DNA from: Guadua angustifolia
Lineage: Eukaryota; Streptophyta; Magnoliopsida; Poales; Poaceae
Reading direction: 5' to 3'
Assembly: GCA_036346375.1 (NCBI GenBank)
Contig: CM070500.1
Location: 71,676,525-71,740,524, forward strand
DNA: 64,000 bases
This document shows, piece after piece, positions 1-11,907 of this stretch (within the stretch, counting starts at the first letter, position 1; each line of letters opens with the position of its first letter). Made by a program: the position numbers and the translations under genes. Under the pieces are notes generated by a model that worked only from the letters and a program-made list of their open reading frames with translations, was not told the origin of the DNA and did no database searches.

Positions 1-21
1 CATGGAGAGAAGTTTTAATTC

Positions 22-261
22 TGTTATGAAACGAAGTCGCCCACCCGATCGAATCACTGGCAAGCAAGCAAGAATGCGAAAGACAAGAGTCAAGAACACG
101 CAGAATATAGGGTGAAAATCTCTCTCGCTTTATTGATTGATTGATTATAATGGGGAGCACCCGATATATATAGCAATATGAGAGAGGAGTTTGGATTCAC
201 CCACACAATAAAGAGATAGAATCCTAAACCGAATATGGTTTAGAGTCCTTATCTCATAACA
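22..261 (-). repeat. 3' LTR of Copia-1 with adjacent polypurine tract
   Basis: This 240-bp direct repeat matches 9914-10158. On the plus strand it starts TGTTATGAAACG and ends CATAACA. On the minus strand the bases just upstream (plus 262-272) read as a purine tract, AAGGGGGAG, the expected second-strand primer. The match to the other LTR is clear but includes substitutions and a short TA-repeat length difference. Confidence 0.9.
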
Positions 262-851
262 CTCCCCCTTGGGCAATACCGCGTAATGCATATGTCTTGT
301 TAAAAACTCCACTCAAAAACCCAGTGGGAAAAAGGAGATCGAGAAAAGAGTACATCGCACTCGTATTTTATGTTGCACTAGTTGCCTCATTAAAAACCTT
401 CATGTGAAAAAACTTCAGGAAAACTCACAAAGGGAAAAGAGTACAACTTATAACCTTCAGGGTTTTATTAGGATCTTCGTGATCGCAATAAGGGTTATGG
501 TTCAAGGGTTTTCCCCTAACTCGTGATCTCTAAGTTTTCTCATTCCAATGCCTTTAACATATATTTGAAATGTGGATTTAGGTAAGGACTTAGTGAATAA
601 ATCATGAGATTTTCACATGACTTAGTTTGTAAGATTTTTATCCCACCGCTTCTTCGGAGTTCGTGAGGATAGAATAACTTAGGAGCAATATGCTTCGTGA
701 TGTTGCTCTTTATATAACCTAATTGCATTTGTGCAACACAAGCAGAATTATCTTCATAGATAATTGTGGGGGTATTAACGGTGTTAAGGCCACATGACTT
801 CTAGATATGGCTAATCACACGTCGCAACCAAACACATTCACGTGAGGCTTC
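262..851 (-). pseudogene. Copia-1 RNase H C-terminal end and 3' untranslated region
   Basis: Minus-strand translation from about 790 down to 540 gives the end of a Copia RNase H: an IYEDNSACVAQ-type stretch followed by QLGYIKSNITKHIAPKLFY. This is the distal half of the domain that resumes at 3802 across the inserted solo LTR. From about 540 to 262 the sequence is non-coding and leads to the polypurine tract. A stop early in the segment and a degraded end show it is inactive. Confidence 0.8.
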
Positions 852-3801
852 TGTAACATCCCAAAAATTCAGCTTTTCAATTAATTAATATTATTGTATT
901 GCTAAATATGAATTTTGTGGATTTTCTGGATTTTATTGGATTTTCTGAGATTTATTTGAATTCTTTTGAATTAAAATACATTATCTATTGTCAAGGAATA
1001 ATTATAAAAAGACATTTTCAAAATAAAGTTTTTGTGAAAATATTTTATTTAAGACCAAAATGTCTCAAAGTATTTTTGAGAATTTTTCAGGAATTTTTAG
1101 AGTATTTTTAATGCCTTAAATAAATCAAAACATTTAATCGGATTATTTAAAATAGGAAACTCGAAAATCACATGTGAACAAAGAACGGCCGCCCCGCCAT
1201 CGTGTGGCTTTTGTATTTTTGAAACCCCGATGACTCTCGTCATTTGATCTTGATCCGACGGACGATACCGCCGCTCCCGATTAGGTTTCCAAAACCGCCG
1301 CCATTGCTCGACCGGACACGCCCACCGCCGCCGCCTTCGACTTTACACGCCCACGCCGGACTTTCCTTTGATTTATGCTACCACCGGTATAAAAGGACCC
1401 CGAGCCTCCCCGATTCTCACCTTGAGCCACCGCGTTTTTTCCCCAAAGCGCCGCGTCGAGAGTTAGCCGCAAGGGAGTTTGAGTCACGGAGTAGCGAAGC
1501 TTCACGAGGACTTGCGCCGAGGTTACGCTGCCGCCGAGTACCTCTTCCGCGAAGGATTGCGGATTCAAATTCGCCAAACCGCGCCAACCCGTAGCACCAC
1601 CCATCGCCATCGGAAGCACCAAATCGCTGCCGGATCACCTTCGCTTCGCTCTCCGGTGAAGACCGAGCCGCCGCAGCCATCGCCGGATAGGGAGTTTCGA
1701 GCCATCGATCCTCAACGGAGCGCCGAGATTCGCCCACGCCGCCGGTGAGTAAGTTGATAATTGCCGACACGTGGCGCCACGTATGGATCGGCTGAGGTGG
1801 CGCCGAGTCAAGGCCGTGTTGGCGCCGAAGTCGGCCGCACACGCAGTGCACACACTCGACAACGCGGCCCAGCCGCCGAGACAGAGCCCCACCGAGACAC
1901 GTGTCAGCCAATGAAAAATCGGAATTTCCTTTATAAAAATAATTCACTAAAATCGGATTTATGAATTAGGGTTTATTTTCAGGATTTTCAAACTTCAAAT
2001 TGCGATAACTTTTGCATACGAACTCCGATTGAGGTGATTCAAATTCCTAAAAATTTGTACAATTTAGATATTTCTAATGGTGGATTTTATTTGAATTTTT
2101 GAATTTGTTTGCTCTTTGGTTTTGGTTTTTATTTGCTTTTCTCTCTCGATTCGCGTAGACGTTGAATTGTGCGAGGCTTCGGAAGGAGATTTTACAGCTC
2201 AAGAATTATTTTCAGACCAAGATCAGGAGCTTAACGAAGGAAAGTTGTGCTTTGATCATGTTGCACCCATAAACTAGATTGCATGCTATTTTGATTTACC
2301 TTATCACATGTTATTTTACGTGTAAAAATGATTTCAACCTAAATTTGGGACTAGCTATCGTACCCTTTGAATTATACCCTACCTTGCTAGTTGTATGCCA
2401 TAATCCACTTGTTACCCTAGGTTGGTTAATTATAGTTGGTTAATAGAAAATCAACATGGGTGGTTAAACCGAATTAGAGATGCTTAGCCATGCCACGTCA
2501 TCACATGCTCATGAAATATTGCTTATTAATCTTGACTAATGGAATATGGAACTATGATGATAATTTGTGGGCCGTGTGGTCGCACAAAGAGATTGAGTTG
2601 TTGTGACAATGAGTCACGCAACGATGTTGATTTGTGAAGAGCACGTGGTGTTTGGTAATCAACTGGGGAAAATGATTTAGACCGGGCAAGTGGCAAGATT
2701 GTTTATGGTTGGCCAAGAGTGGCAACGGGCGGTCGATGGTTTTTATTGGTTTTGGATATTTGAGTTCATCTCTCGTTAGTCTTGCCTCTGGCCAAGCTTA
2801 TGACTTAACCTTGCAAGCCTTTAACTCGAGTCAATCATGCGTACCACATGTTCATATGGGCACCTTAGCCGATTAATTTGCAAATACTTAACTTAAGTGC
2901 TATCTTGGTGGTGAGTCCTGTACGGGGAAACTCACATGGCGCAAGAGGGGGCCCTGTTGGTGGTGTAGCCCTTCGTTGTTGAAACCTTAGCGGTAGCATC
3001 GGGTTAAGAGGATGCATTGTAAAAGCTTTGTTATAATTGTTCGCCTGTGGTGGTGCATGGTTATATCGTGTGGGTAAAGTGCATAACCTCTGCAGAGTGT
3101 ACAAACTATTCGATAGCCGTGTTCACTAGATGAGCAATGCTAGGAATTACAACCAAGGGTAGTTAATTAAAATGAACAACTGTTATGGGATGGCAGGATG
3201 CCATGTGGATAATGGAATTTGATTTAGGATGGAGAACTTGGTTTATTTGAGAATCACTAAATTTATTTACTTGTTATTATTTGTTTTACTGTCTTTTCAA
3301 TCTATATATTGTTTATGTTGGAAAATGCTGCTTACTGCTTATGAACCACTTAGCCATTCCTTTGGAATAAGCCTGCATATAGCTATGATAGAATTGCATT
3401 CTGTGCACAACTTGTTGAGTACGTGTTGGTGTACTCACCTTTGCTTACAAACCAACAACAGTGGAGGAGTCATCGCTTTGTGCTTGAGCAGACTTTCGTG
3501 GACGCGAGTCACTAGGCCAAGCCTTGTCGATCGCTTTGTGGTGTACTTGATGAGTCACTACGCCTTCTACAATTTTCCGCTGATTTGTCTTATTTAATCT
3601 TAGTCTTGCCCTATGAGGCCGAATAAATGTAAGTGATCATAAGATCATACACTAGCTATATTTAAATAAATGAAGTCTTATTGTTATTATCGTTGTGTAT
3701 GATGTGATGCTTACCGATGTTAAGCCGTGTGCACTAGCGTTGATCCTGGGAATAGTGCGGCATACACGGTGGATCCGAATTGGTCAATTCGGGTCACTAC
3801 A
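852..3801 (+). mobile_element. Solo LTR of a Tekay/Del-type Gypsy element
   Basis: A 2,950-bp insertion begins TGTAACATCCC and ends GGGTCACTACA. It is flanked by the 5-bp duplication GCTTC (847-851 and 3802-3806) and interrupts the RNase H of Copia-1. The same sequence forms the LTRs of the element at 42323-56421. There is no internal region, so this is a solo LTR left by LTR-LTR recombination. It keeps the ~470-bp segment that the first two LTRs of that element have lost. Open frames inside it (for example 1244-1947) recur only as GC-rich LTR sequence and are not treated as genes. Confidence 0.95.
1388..1395 (+). promoter_or_regulatory. TATA box of the solo LTR
   Basis: TATAAAAG follows a GC-rich stretch. 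The same box lies at the equivalent position in the related LTRs (43351, 46812, 54050), so it is the likely core promoter of the family. Confidence 0.7.
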
Positions 3802-5235
3802 GCTTCATACATGGCTATAATCTCTGAGTTGTTGGTAGAAGTTGCTACCAAAGTCTGTTTACAAGACCGACCAAAAACGGCTGTACCACCACAGAGAAAT
3901 ACAAAACTAGTCTGAGATTTGGCACTATGGGGATTAAACAGATAGCTAGCATCCGTATATCCCACCATGGTTGAGTCTTGGTTCTTCTGGAAAAATAACC
4001 CAAGATCTTGAGTACCTTGGAGATATCTGAGTAAAGTCTTTACACTAGCCCAATGTCTTATGGTTAGAGCTGAACTATGTCTTGCTAGCAAATTCACTGT
4101 GAATGCGATGTCAGGCCTTGTGCAGTTCGCAAGGTACATGAGTGCTCCAATAGCACTTAAATATGGGACTTCAGGTCCTAAGACTTCCTCATTTTCCATC
4201 CTCGATCTAAATGTGTCTTTATCCATTTCGAGGGATCTTACGACCATGGGGGGTTTCAAGGGATGTGATTTATCCATATTAAACCTCTCCAATACCTTTC
4301 GGGTATAGGAAGACTGGTGAACAACAATTCCTTCTGGGAAATGCTCTAGCTGCAGGCCTAAGCAAAATTTGGTTTTACCCAAATCTTTCATCTCAAACTC
4401 TGTCGTGAGGTAAGCATTTGCTTTCTTTATCTCCTCTGTGGTTCCGATGATATTCAGATCATCGACATACACCGAGATGATACGTAATCCATTCTCGATT
4501 TCTTTATGAACACACAGGACAATCATCATTATTGGAGTATCCTTCTTCAGAGGAACTCACTAAGCGGTTATACCACATTTTTCCCGATCGTTTTAACTCA
4601 GATAGCGATCTCTACATTTTGACGCTATACATGTTGCGATTATTAGGATCCGGGACTTTTACTCCTTCAGGGACTCTCGTATAAATGTCCGAATCCAGTG
4701 ACCCATATAAATATGCAGTCACCACATCCATCAATTGCATTTCTAAATTTAAGCCTGCTGCCATTGATATTAGATATCGGAACGTTATTCCACTCATCAC
4801 AGGAGAATATGTTTCATCATAATCGATGTCGGGTCTCCGCGTGAACCCTTGTGCTACAAGCCTCGCTTTATATCTCACCACCTCGTTATTTTCATTTCTT
4901 TTCCAAATGAAAACCCATTTTGATCCTACAGGGGACATTTTAGAAGGTGTTCGGTCTACGGGACCGAATACTCTCCTTTTATTAAGCGAGTGCAATTCCG
5001 CTTCAATTGCTTCTTTCCATTTGACCCAATCTGAACGCTTCTGGCACTCTCCCGTGGAATTTGGTTCTGGATCTAGTTCAAGAGTTTTAGCAATCTTGGA
5101 GGCGAAATAAATGCCGACAATTATAGTCTTTCTTTTATATAATTCTCCTGAATCCACATAATTGGTGGATATTTTTTCATTCATTTCTTCCAACTCTTCG
5201 TGATTTCCCACAACGATAGAGTCTGGGTGTTCCAA
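3802..5235 (-). pseudogene. Copia-1 reverse transcriptase and RNase H (proximal part)
   Basis: Minus-strand frames 5235-4612 and 4529-3802 give a Copia reverse transcriptase. The first contains SKWVFIWKRN and ARLVAQGFTRRPDIDY; the second contains the catalytic box YVDDLNIIG (plus about 4455). The thumb/connection region and the start of RNase H (VGYTDASY) follow. The first frame ends at a stop near 4612 and the two are offset by a frameshift. The coding sequence is cut at 3802 by the solo LTR and continues at 851. Confidence 0.88.
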
Positions 5236-7043
5236 CTTCCCAGAGTTAGATTATGCGCGCAAATCTTCACTGGGATTTCCATCTTCAGGATAGCTCACTT
5301 CAGGGAGATTACCATCTTTAGGATGGCTCACTTCAGGGATTTTCTCAACAACAGGTTGAGCTTCTTCAATTGTCTCAGATAGTGATCTCTTTTGCTCGAT
5401 TCTCCGTTTCTACGGACATCTCCACAGAACTGAGTCCCGTGCACCTGGAGGCCTCCCTCTCTTTTTACCATGAGGGGCAAGAGTGGGTTCAATAACCTTC
5501 TAGGGTATTTCCACTCTTTCAGGTGCATTTACTGCAGGTATATGAGATTTTGTCACTCCCTTATGATCAGTGAAGGCATCTGGCAGGTTATCGGCTATTT
5601 GTTGCAGACTTATTATTCTTCGAACTTCAAGTTCGGCTTTTAGTGCGTGGGTCTAAAGACTGAATGCTAGTGGCATTCCAATCTATTTCCTAATTCTTCA
5701 ATGTAGTACTTATCTCCCTAATGCCGGAAATTATCCTCATCAAAATAGAATCAACATACCGAGCAGTGTATGATCCCCGTCATAGGCTCTAGGTATTTAA
5801 TTATTGACAGAGATTCATAACCTACATAGATCCCCAACTTCCGTGAGGTCCCATGGTGGTACGCTAGGTGGAGAGATTGGCACGACGGCCTGACCAAATT
5901 TTCGCAGATGAGAAATACTTGGTTATTTCCCGCGACTAGTCGCAAAGGGAAATTTCATGGTATGCAGTTAGTCTGAGTTGAATTAATGATGCAACAGGTA
6001 ACACTACATGGCCCCAACAACTGGTGGGTAGCCTACAATTCTGTAAGTGTGGCCTAGCAATAAGCTTTACTATCTTAATTAATGACTCAGAAGGCTATTT
6101 TGGGTGTGGACATGGGGTGCAGTAATGCTCTACATTAATGCCTAGAGTCAGATAATAATCATTGAATGCTTTTGAGGTAAACTTCATGAAAGATTGTCCA
6201 TTCGAATGGACTTAATCCTTTTTTTGGAAAGGAGGCTCTTAATTTAATGATTTGGGCGATTAATTTAGCAAAGGTATGGTTCCTAGTAGATAAGAGATAT
6301 ACATGGGACCATCTAGTAGAAGCATCTATTAGCATCACAAAATATCTGAATGGGCCCGATAAGGGCTGAATTGGTCCACAGATATCACCTTGAATTCTCT
6401 CCAGGAAATTTAGTGATTCTTCCCTAATTTTAAGATGAGAAGGACGTACTATCAGCTTTCCTTTAGCACATGCAGGACACATAAAAGCTTCAGGTTTAGG
6501 AAAGGCTGTAGTTTTTATATTATAGCCAGCAGAATTATTTATTATTCTTCTCATCATATTCAACCTAGGATGATCCAGATGATCATGCTAGATCTTAAAT
6601 ATTTCTGGGGTTTTAACTATGGTTTTCATCGCAACATAAACTTCTTGTTTTATATATGTGTAATATAGCCCAGAGGAGAAGAAAGGAAGTTTTTCGACCA
6701 CACGTTTATTACACCCGTCAAACTTGGTCATGAGTAGGTATTCGGTACCATTCTCATTTTCTGTCTCTATATGGAAAACATTTAGACGGATGTCTTTGAA
6801 ACTCAGAAGTGTGCGACTGGACTTAGGGTATAATAGGGCATTCTCTATAATTATACAAGTGCCCATAGGGAGAACTATGATGGCTCTTTCGGTGCCAACA
6901 ATAAGAGCATCGCTTCCAGCGATGGTCATAATATTTTCAGTTTTCTTAATCAATGTCTGAAAATATTTAGTTTCCCTAAGAATCGTATTTGTAGTGCAAC
7001 TGTTTACAAGACAGATTTCCTCCTCCACCATTGGATTATTCAT
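5236..7043 (-). pseudogene. Copia-1 protease, integrase and linker remnants
   Basis: Minus-strand frames 7043-6588 and 6563-6159 encode the protease-like region and the GAG-pre-integrase/integrase N-terminus (CPACAKGK, then GDICGPIQPLSGPFRYFVML with the first catalytic Asp region). Frames near 5945-5751 (GIYVGYESLSIIKYLEP) and 5528-5328 are the integrase C-terminal part and the basic linker before reverse transcriptase. At the usual protease active site DS(A/G) the sequence reads LVNSCTTN, with Asn for Asp. Several stops separate the frames, and the integrase core after about 6159 is poorly preserved. Confidence 0.82.
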
Positions 7044-7295
7044 GTAGTTCTATATTAAACAAGTAAAATTAATCAAACATTTATTGCATCGGGAACAAAT
7101 AATATAGAACAAACATAGCATAATTAAATAAATATCCTGAGAAAATCACACTTTATTGAAATTTGACTGATAATCGCTCAATAGGAGCGTAGACCATTGT
7201 TCATTTAGAAACACATAGACTAAGCTGATAAATGAGGCTCTTAAGGAGACTCTAAAGAATAATATGACATCGACTCTAAAGGAAAAACTGGGAAA

Positions 7296-8429
7296 CTACT
7301 CCATATCTCCATATAAATCATTTATATCGTCCTCCTGGCACATATCTTTATTCTTCTGAAATTCTTTTAGCTCATCCCCAATGAGATCATCCTCTATGGG
7401 AGTATCACCATAACCAAGGAGGCCCTTCTTGAATTCTTTTGTGGGGTCGGAGGCTTGATCATCATCCAACTCCATTTTATTGTCAATAATAGGTTGAGAG
7501 GTGAAGTGCGCCTCCGCCTTATTCCTATGATTCTTTTGAAATCTCCCAGTGGATTTCATGTACAACTCCACCAAATGCTTTGGGGTGCGACATGTACGTG
7601 ACCAAGGACCAATACATCCATACCTATAGCATGGTTGTTTAGGATCAGCAACATTATTTGTTGGTCCTTTCTTCTAGAAGCGACCTGATCCATTTTCTTT
7701 TGTTTTCTACTGGGATTTACCTCTTCCTTTATGATTTTTGTCATTCTTCCATTTATCTCCTTTCTGTTTTTGGCCCTTTCTGCAGCCTCGACTACTACTA
7801 GCCTGCTGAGCGCTTGCATGTGTTTTAGGCAATGCATGACTCCCACTAGGTAGGACTTGATGATTCTTCATTAGAAGTTCATCATGCTTTTCTGTTTCTA
7901 GCAGAACACATATTAGCTCAGAGTACTATTGGTACTTTGCATGACAATACTGTTGCTGCAGTATCCTCATGTTAGGGTGGAATGTGCACAAAGTCTTGTC
8001 AATCTTTTCAACTTCTGTGATCTTTTGGTCACAAAATGTTAGTTTTGCAACAACCTTATGCATGGCAGAGTTGTACGCTGCCACTGACTTAAAATCTTGG
8101 AAGCGTGGGAGGGTCCATTCACGTTGTGCCTCTGGCAACAGAACGGATTTTTGTTGGTTATATCGTTCCTTCAGGGAATTCCATAGGGCCAGCAGGTCCT
8201 CCTCCATCAAATATTCGGCCTTCAGGTCCGCATGGAGATGGTGCCTCAGGAAGTGCAAAGCTGCACACTTAGCAGTTTCAGGGAGAGCCGGAGCACCAGC
8301 TTCAGGCTGGGAAATTGCGGCTCCAAGAGATCGGGCTGTCAAGTTGATCTTGGCATCCATTGCCCAAGTGAGGTAGTTGCTGCCATTCAAGGCAAGCTCA
8401 GCAAATTCTTTCTTTGTGATGTCAGACAT
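7296..8429 (-). pseudogene. Copia-1 gag
   Basis: The start codon at 8429 opens a 167-residue frame, MSDITKKEFAELALNGSNYL, typical of plant Copia gag (UBN2-like). It continues after stops through frames 7846-7556 and 7574-7296. The nucleocapsid knuckle expected near 7620 is degenerate: CYRYGCIGPWSRTC lacks the second Cys and the His of CX2CX4HX4C. The acidic C-terminal stretch (EEDDINDLYGDME) ends at 7296. The product would have packaged element RNA; it is inactive as written. Confidence 0.85.
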
Positions 8430-9913
8430 ATCCTATATGCAAACAAAACAGGGATTTTACTTCAGGTAAAATATTATTTTGCCTGATTGCTATTGAATCG
8501 GTAAAGTATGGTCTATATCTATTCAGTAGATAATTATCACAGATTTTCTAGGATTTTCCTAGCATTTTTTTATAATTTTTCTACTAATTATTAAGCAATT
8601 TCCAGAATTACTAATTAACAGAAGAATAAACTTCAACGTGAAATAAACCTGACATAATGCTAATTACATCTTATGTAACTCTTGTTGGCTGGGTATAAAA
8701 ACATATAATGAATATCTCCATCAACATGACTCTTGGCCAGGTCAACCCGCCTCGAGGGCTCACCTGAGGGAAGGAGCACTTCCCGATTTCGGGCGTCAAT
8801 TAAGAAACCTAGCCTCATGTGTGTTTTCCTTAGATATCAATTGTCATGTATCCGTTCCTTCAAAACAGAAATCAAAATCCCAACCACTTATGCCTTCAAG
8901 CTCAAAACCCGTTTTGATAGCTCGATTATTTTCATAATTTTCTAGCAATTTCTGTCACCTACTAAGTAATTTTTAGAATTACTTAAATAACAGAAATTAA
9001 ATTTCAGCACATAATAAATATGGAATAAAACTAGAAAATAAATCCAGAGTATAGAACTTCCAATGCTAATATAAATTTTTCAACTTTTACGGAAGCCCAT
9101 CTAAATAGAAATCTAATAGATTTTAGCATCAATATTTTTTTTATTACCACTGGCTTGAGCTTTTATCCGCTCACTGTTCTTCTCAAGTGTAACAGAGCAA
9201 ATTGTGTTTTTGAGAGCGAGGAGGAATTAATACTTTTGGATTAGGCAAGCAGATGCGTTTCAAAATGCAAGATGCTGATTTGTCAAACGCCGCGGCCCAG
9301 GGACGGTGAGCGCGCTTCGGGCGCGACGACCGGCAACAAAACGCACGGTGGGCGCGACCTCGGGCGTTCATGATGGCCGTCATTCAGTCGAACAGCCGCG
9401 ATGGCAAGCACGTTCTTCGGGACGCGAGAGCGAGGAAATCAGAACCTCACGGAGCCACCGAGGCATGAAGCAGCTGGCGGACGAGCTTCGAGCTCGAGCG
9501 ACCGCAGCGTCTTCGGGCACAAAGCCGGTGGGGGCGCGGCTTTGGGCCGTGCAACGGTTTTCGATGGGACCAACGGCGAGGTCCGCTCAGAGCGAGAAGA
9601 TCCACTGGATTGATCGTAAAAAAAAATCCAAATTTTCGATCTGCTAAAATTCATATGTAGAATTTCTGATCTACTATACAATTTCAATTGTGATTCAATA
9701 GTTCATGCTAATTTGATACCTTGATTCGATCTGGGGGGAATTTTGTAAACTATCGCGTAGGATATAGTCGCGTAAGACTTTTTCGGCAATCCGAGTGGGT
9801 GCTAACGTGATGGCGAGTTGATTACAGATCGGATCGGACGATCAATTGCCGGTAGTAGTCGTTCGTTATAATTGACGATCCTTCTTCTTGTGGTAGAGAT
9901 TCGTACTGATAAC
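8430..9913 (-). other. Copia-1 5' leader, non-coding
   Basis: About 1.5 kb lies between the 5' LTR and gag. It holds two degenerate ~75-bp repeats (about 8556-8640 and 8930-9020, both around AATTAC with an ACAGAA tail). A GC-rich block at 9280-9620 has open frames on both strands, but no recognisable protein. No gene is supported here. Confidence 0.5.
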
Positions 9914-10158
9914 TGTTATGAAACGAAATCACCCACCCGATGGAATCACCGGTAAGCAAACAAGAACGTGCGAGACAAGAGTCAAGAACACGCAAAATAT
10001 AGGATGGAAATGTCTCTCGCTTTATTGATTGATTGATTATAACGAGAAGCACCCGATATATATATATATAGCAATATAAAAGAGGATTTTAAATTCACTC
10101 ATACCGTAAAGAAATAGAATCTTAAACCGAATACGGTTTAGAGTCTTATCTTATAACC
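9914..10158 (-). repeat. 5' LTR of Copia-1
   Basis: This is the second LTR, 245 bp, slightly longer than its partner because of a (TA)n run near 10065. The element-internal flank on the minus strand begins GTTATCAGTACG. It only partly resembles the usual initiator-Met primer site, so the primer-binding site is not certain. Confidence 0.88.
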
Positions 10159-10163
10159 AATTC

Positions 10164-10870
10164 GACCCTTGACAAGTTTTTTTTTCGGCCGAAGTCGTGG
10201 GCGTGATATCTGAGGAGGATCATAACGGCTCGAGACGATGGTACGTATTGACGGCTGATATCCTGCCACGTGTACCGTATCCCGGTCTCGCAGCCGTCGG
10301 ATCATTCGAAGCTTCCGATTCGTCGCCGCGTCGCACTAACGTCGTACAAACGGATGGGCTCTGTGGAGTGTCATTCCTCCAGGAGCCGAACCCACCCACC
10401 TGGGCGAGGTCACCGATCCCACTGACTTGTGGAACCAGCATGGTTTTCGGGCCAATAGTCAGTGACACATACAAAGTGAGTCAGTTTCGGCGTGTCGCTC
10501 TGTGCCCACATCAGGAAGTGGTTCAACTTCGTGGGAGAAAACGCCAGCTACGAGAAGCCCACTGTTACAGTGATTTCTAGGGTCCATCACTTGTGGGTCC
10601 GACTAGTCAGTGAAGGAGAGGATGCAAATGTTGTCGCTTTGGCCTATTAACCAGAGGAAGCGCGGAGCACGGGGCGCGCCTGGGCCCATCCTGCTGACGC
10701 GCCATCTCGTCCGTCCATCCACTCCTCCACCGGATGTCCCACCAAATGGACCGACCAGATTGACCCTCAAACTAAGGGACGGCCGCGATGCGGGCACCGT
10801 ATAGATGGCAACTCCCCCACGGACGAGTGGGTTTTTTACCCTTCGTCTCCGTCGCTTAAGAGGGTTCCGG
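10164..10870. other. GC-rich unassigned spacer
   Basis: This stretch follows the right target duplication of Copia-1. A 127-codon frame (10197-10580) and smaller ones are open only because the stretch is GC-rich; none shows a recognisable domain. It resembles upstream non-coding sequence of a plant gene, but no gene follows in this window. Confidence 0.4.
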
Positions 10871-10874
10871 CGTG

Positions 10875-11150
10875 TAAAATAGTAAAGTCTACTATTGACT
10901 AATAAATAGTAAATTAAAAATCAGTTTGTACAATAATTATCTATAAAGGTTGTCTTTAAATGTTGTGCAATAACTATATTTTCTTTCTTGTACATAAATA
11001 ATCTATCTATACTCCCGTGTAAAGCTGGCTACTAAATAAGAGACAGCTCTTTTCTCTCTTATCTTTTCTTACTCTTCCACATAAACCAAAACTGATATGT
11101 ACAGATTAAGAGTCAGCTGAGATAGTCTTATTGTGCATATGCCCTTAGAA
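10875..11150 (-). mobile_element. Possible MITE, one end recognisable
   Basis: This AT-rich block ends with TTATTGTGCATATGCCCTTA, whose complement starts GGGCATATGCACAATAAGAC. That resembles the terminus of a common grass MITE group. The other terminus is not clear, and no target duplication was identified. Confidence 0.35.
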
Positions 11151-11234
11151 AGGGGGAGGTGGTGGGGTGGGAGCAAAGGGAGGGGAGAGATTGGAAAGAG
11201 GAAAGCCCTCGCAGAGGTCACCTAGCTGTCAGGA

Positions 11235-11480
11235 TCGAATTTTTTTAAATAATACATTTTTTATTCAAAATTTCAAAAATATACCACCAAAAAAATTACA
11301 GAAATATACCCCTGTCGCCCGTTGGATGGGTGACAAGGGCCTAAATAGCAAAATAAACGGGCGATAGGAGGCCACGTCACCCCCCAGCCTCCTGTCGCCG
11401 GATGAAATGGTGACAGGAGCCGAAACGACCACTATCGCCCGATGAATTGGCGACAGGGTGTAAATCGATGATGGCTCAGG
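11235..11480 (+). repeat. Left terminal inverted repeat of the MuDR-like element
   Basis: The AT-rich outer part (ATACATTTTTTATTC, then ATATACCACC) is matched in reverse complement at 29640-29735. The inner part carries palindromic units of the form CCTGTCGCC-N-GACAGG at about 11308-11335, 11389-11420 and 11429-11458. These may be transposase-binding sites. A TATA-like TTTATAAAGG at 11520 precedes the transposase reading frame. Confidence 0.85.
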
Positions 11481-11907
11481 CGATGGGCGGGCTCTGTCAC
11501 CACCAAAGGCGCGAGGGACGTTTATAAAGGTCGTCGCCCTAAGACTGCTCCCATTTCATCCAAACCGAAATCGAGTTGAAACAGAGAGAGAGGAAGAGGA
11601 AGGAAGAGGTAGGAGAGGAGAGGAGAGGAAAAGTAAGAGATCTAGGTAAATTGATAGGTTACAGATAGTTCTAGTGAATTTAGATATTTTTACGGATAGG
11701 AGTATATCGGTATATATTGATGAAAATATAGTTAGGAATGTATATTTTTTTACAGATATAAGTACATCAATATGAATTATTAGGAATGTAGATGTTTTTT
11801 ACGGTTAGATATATATTTTTGTAGCATGTACGTATACTTATGTTAGGTCTCACAGTATTTTTTATGGAAAGTTGTTAATTCGTGGGTGAATAAATGGATT
11901 CGCAGAT

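Larger units (their letters stand above)
22..10158 (-). mobile_element. Copia LTR retrotransposon, nearly complete but decayed (Copia-1)
   Basis: The element is delimited by two ~240-bp LTRs (22-261 and 9914-10158) and a 5-bp target duplication AATTC at 17-21 and 10159-10163. It reads on the minus strand: gag near 8.4 kb, then protease, integrase, reverse transcriptase and RNase H toward low coordinates, which is the Copia order. Every domain is interrupted by stops or frameshifts, so it is not autonomous as written. A solo LTR sits inside RNase H. The short LTRs and gag type are common among plant Copia lineages, but I do not assign a lineage. About 1.5 kb of leader separates the 5' LTR from gag. 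Confidence 0.93.

Noticed and set aside
1244..1947. Overlapping open frames of up to 176 codons on both strands
   Set aside because: They lie in the GC-rich part of a solo LTR; similar frames recur in the other LTR copies (43386, 46847, 54103) with no recognisable domain.
10197..10580. 127-codon plus-strand frame
   Set aside because: No domain, an overlapping open frame on the other strand and GC-driven openness; no flanking gene structure.
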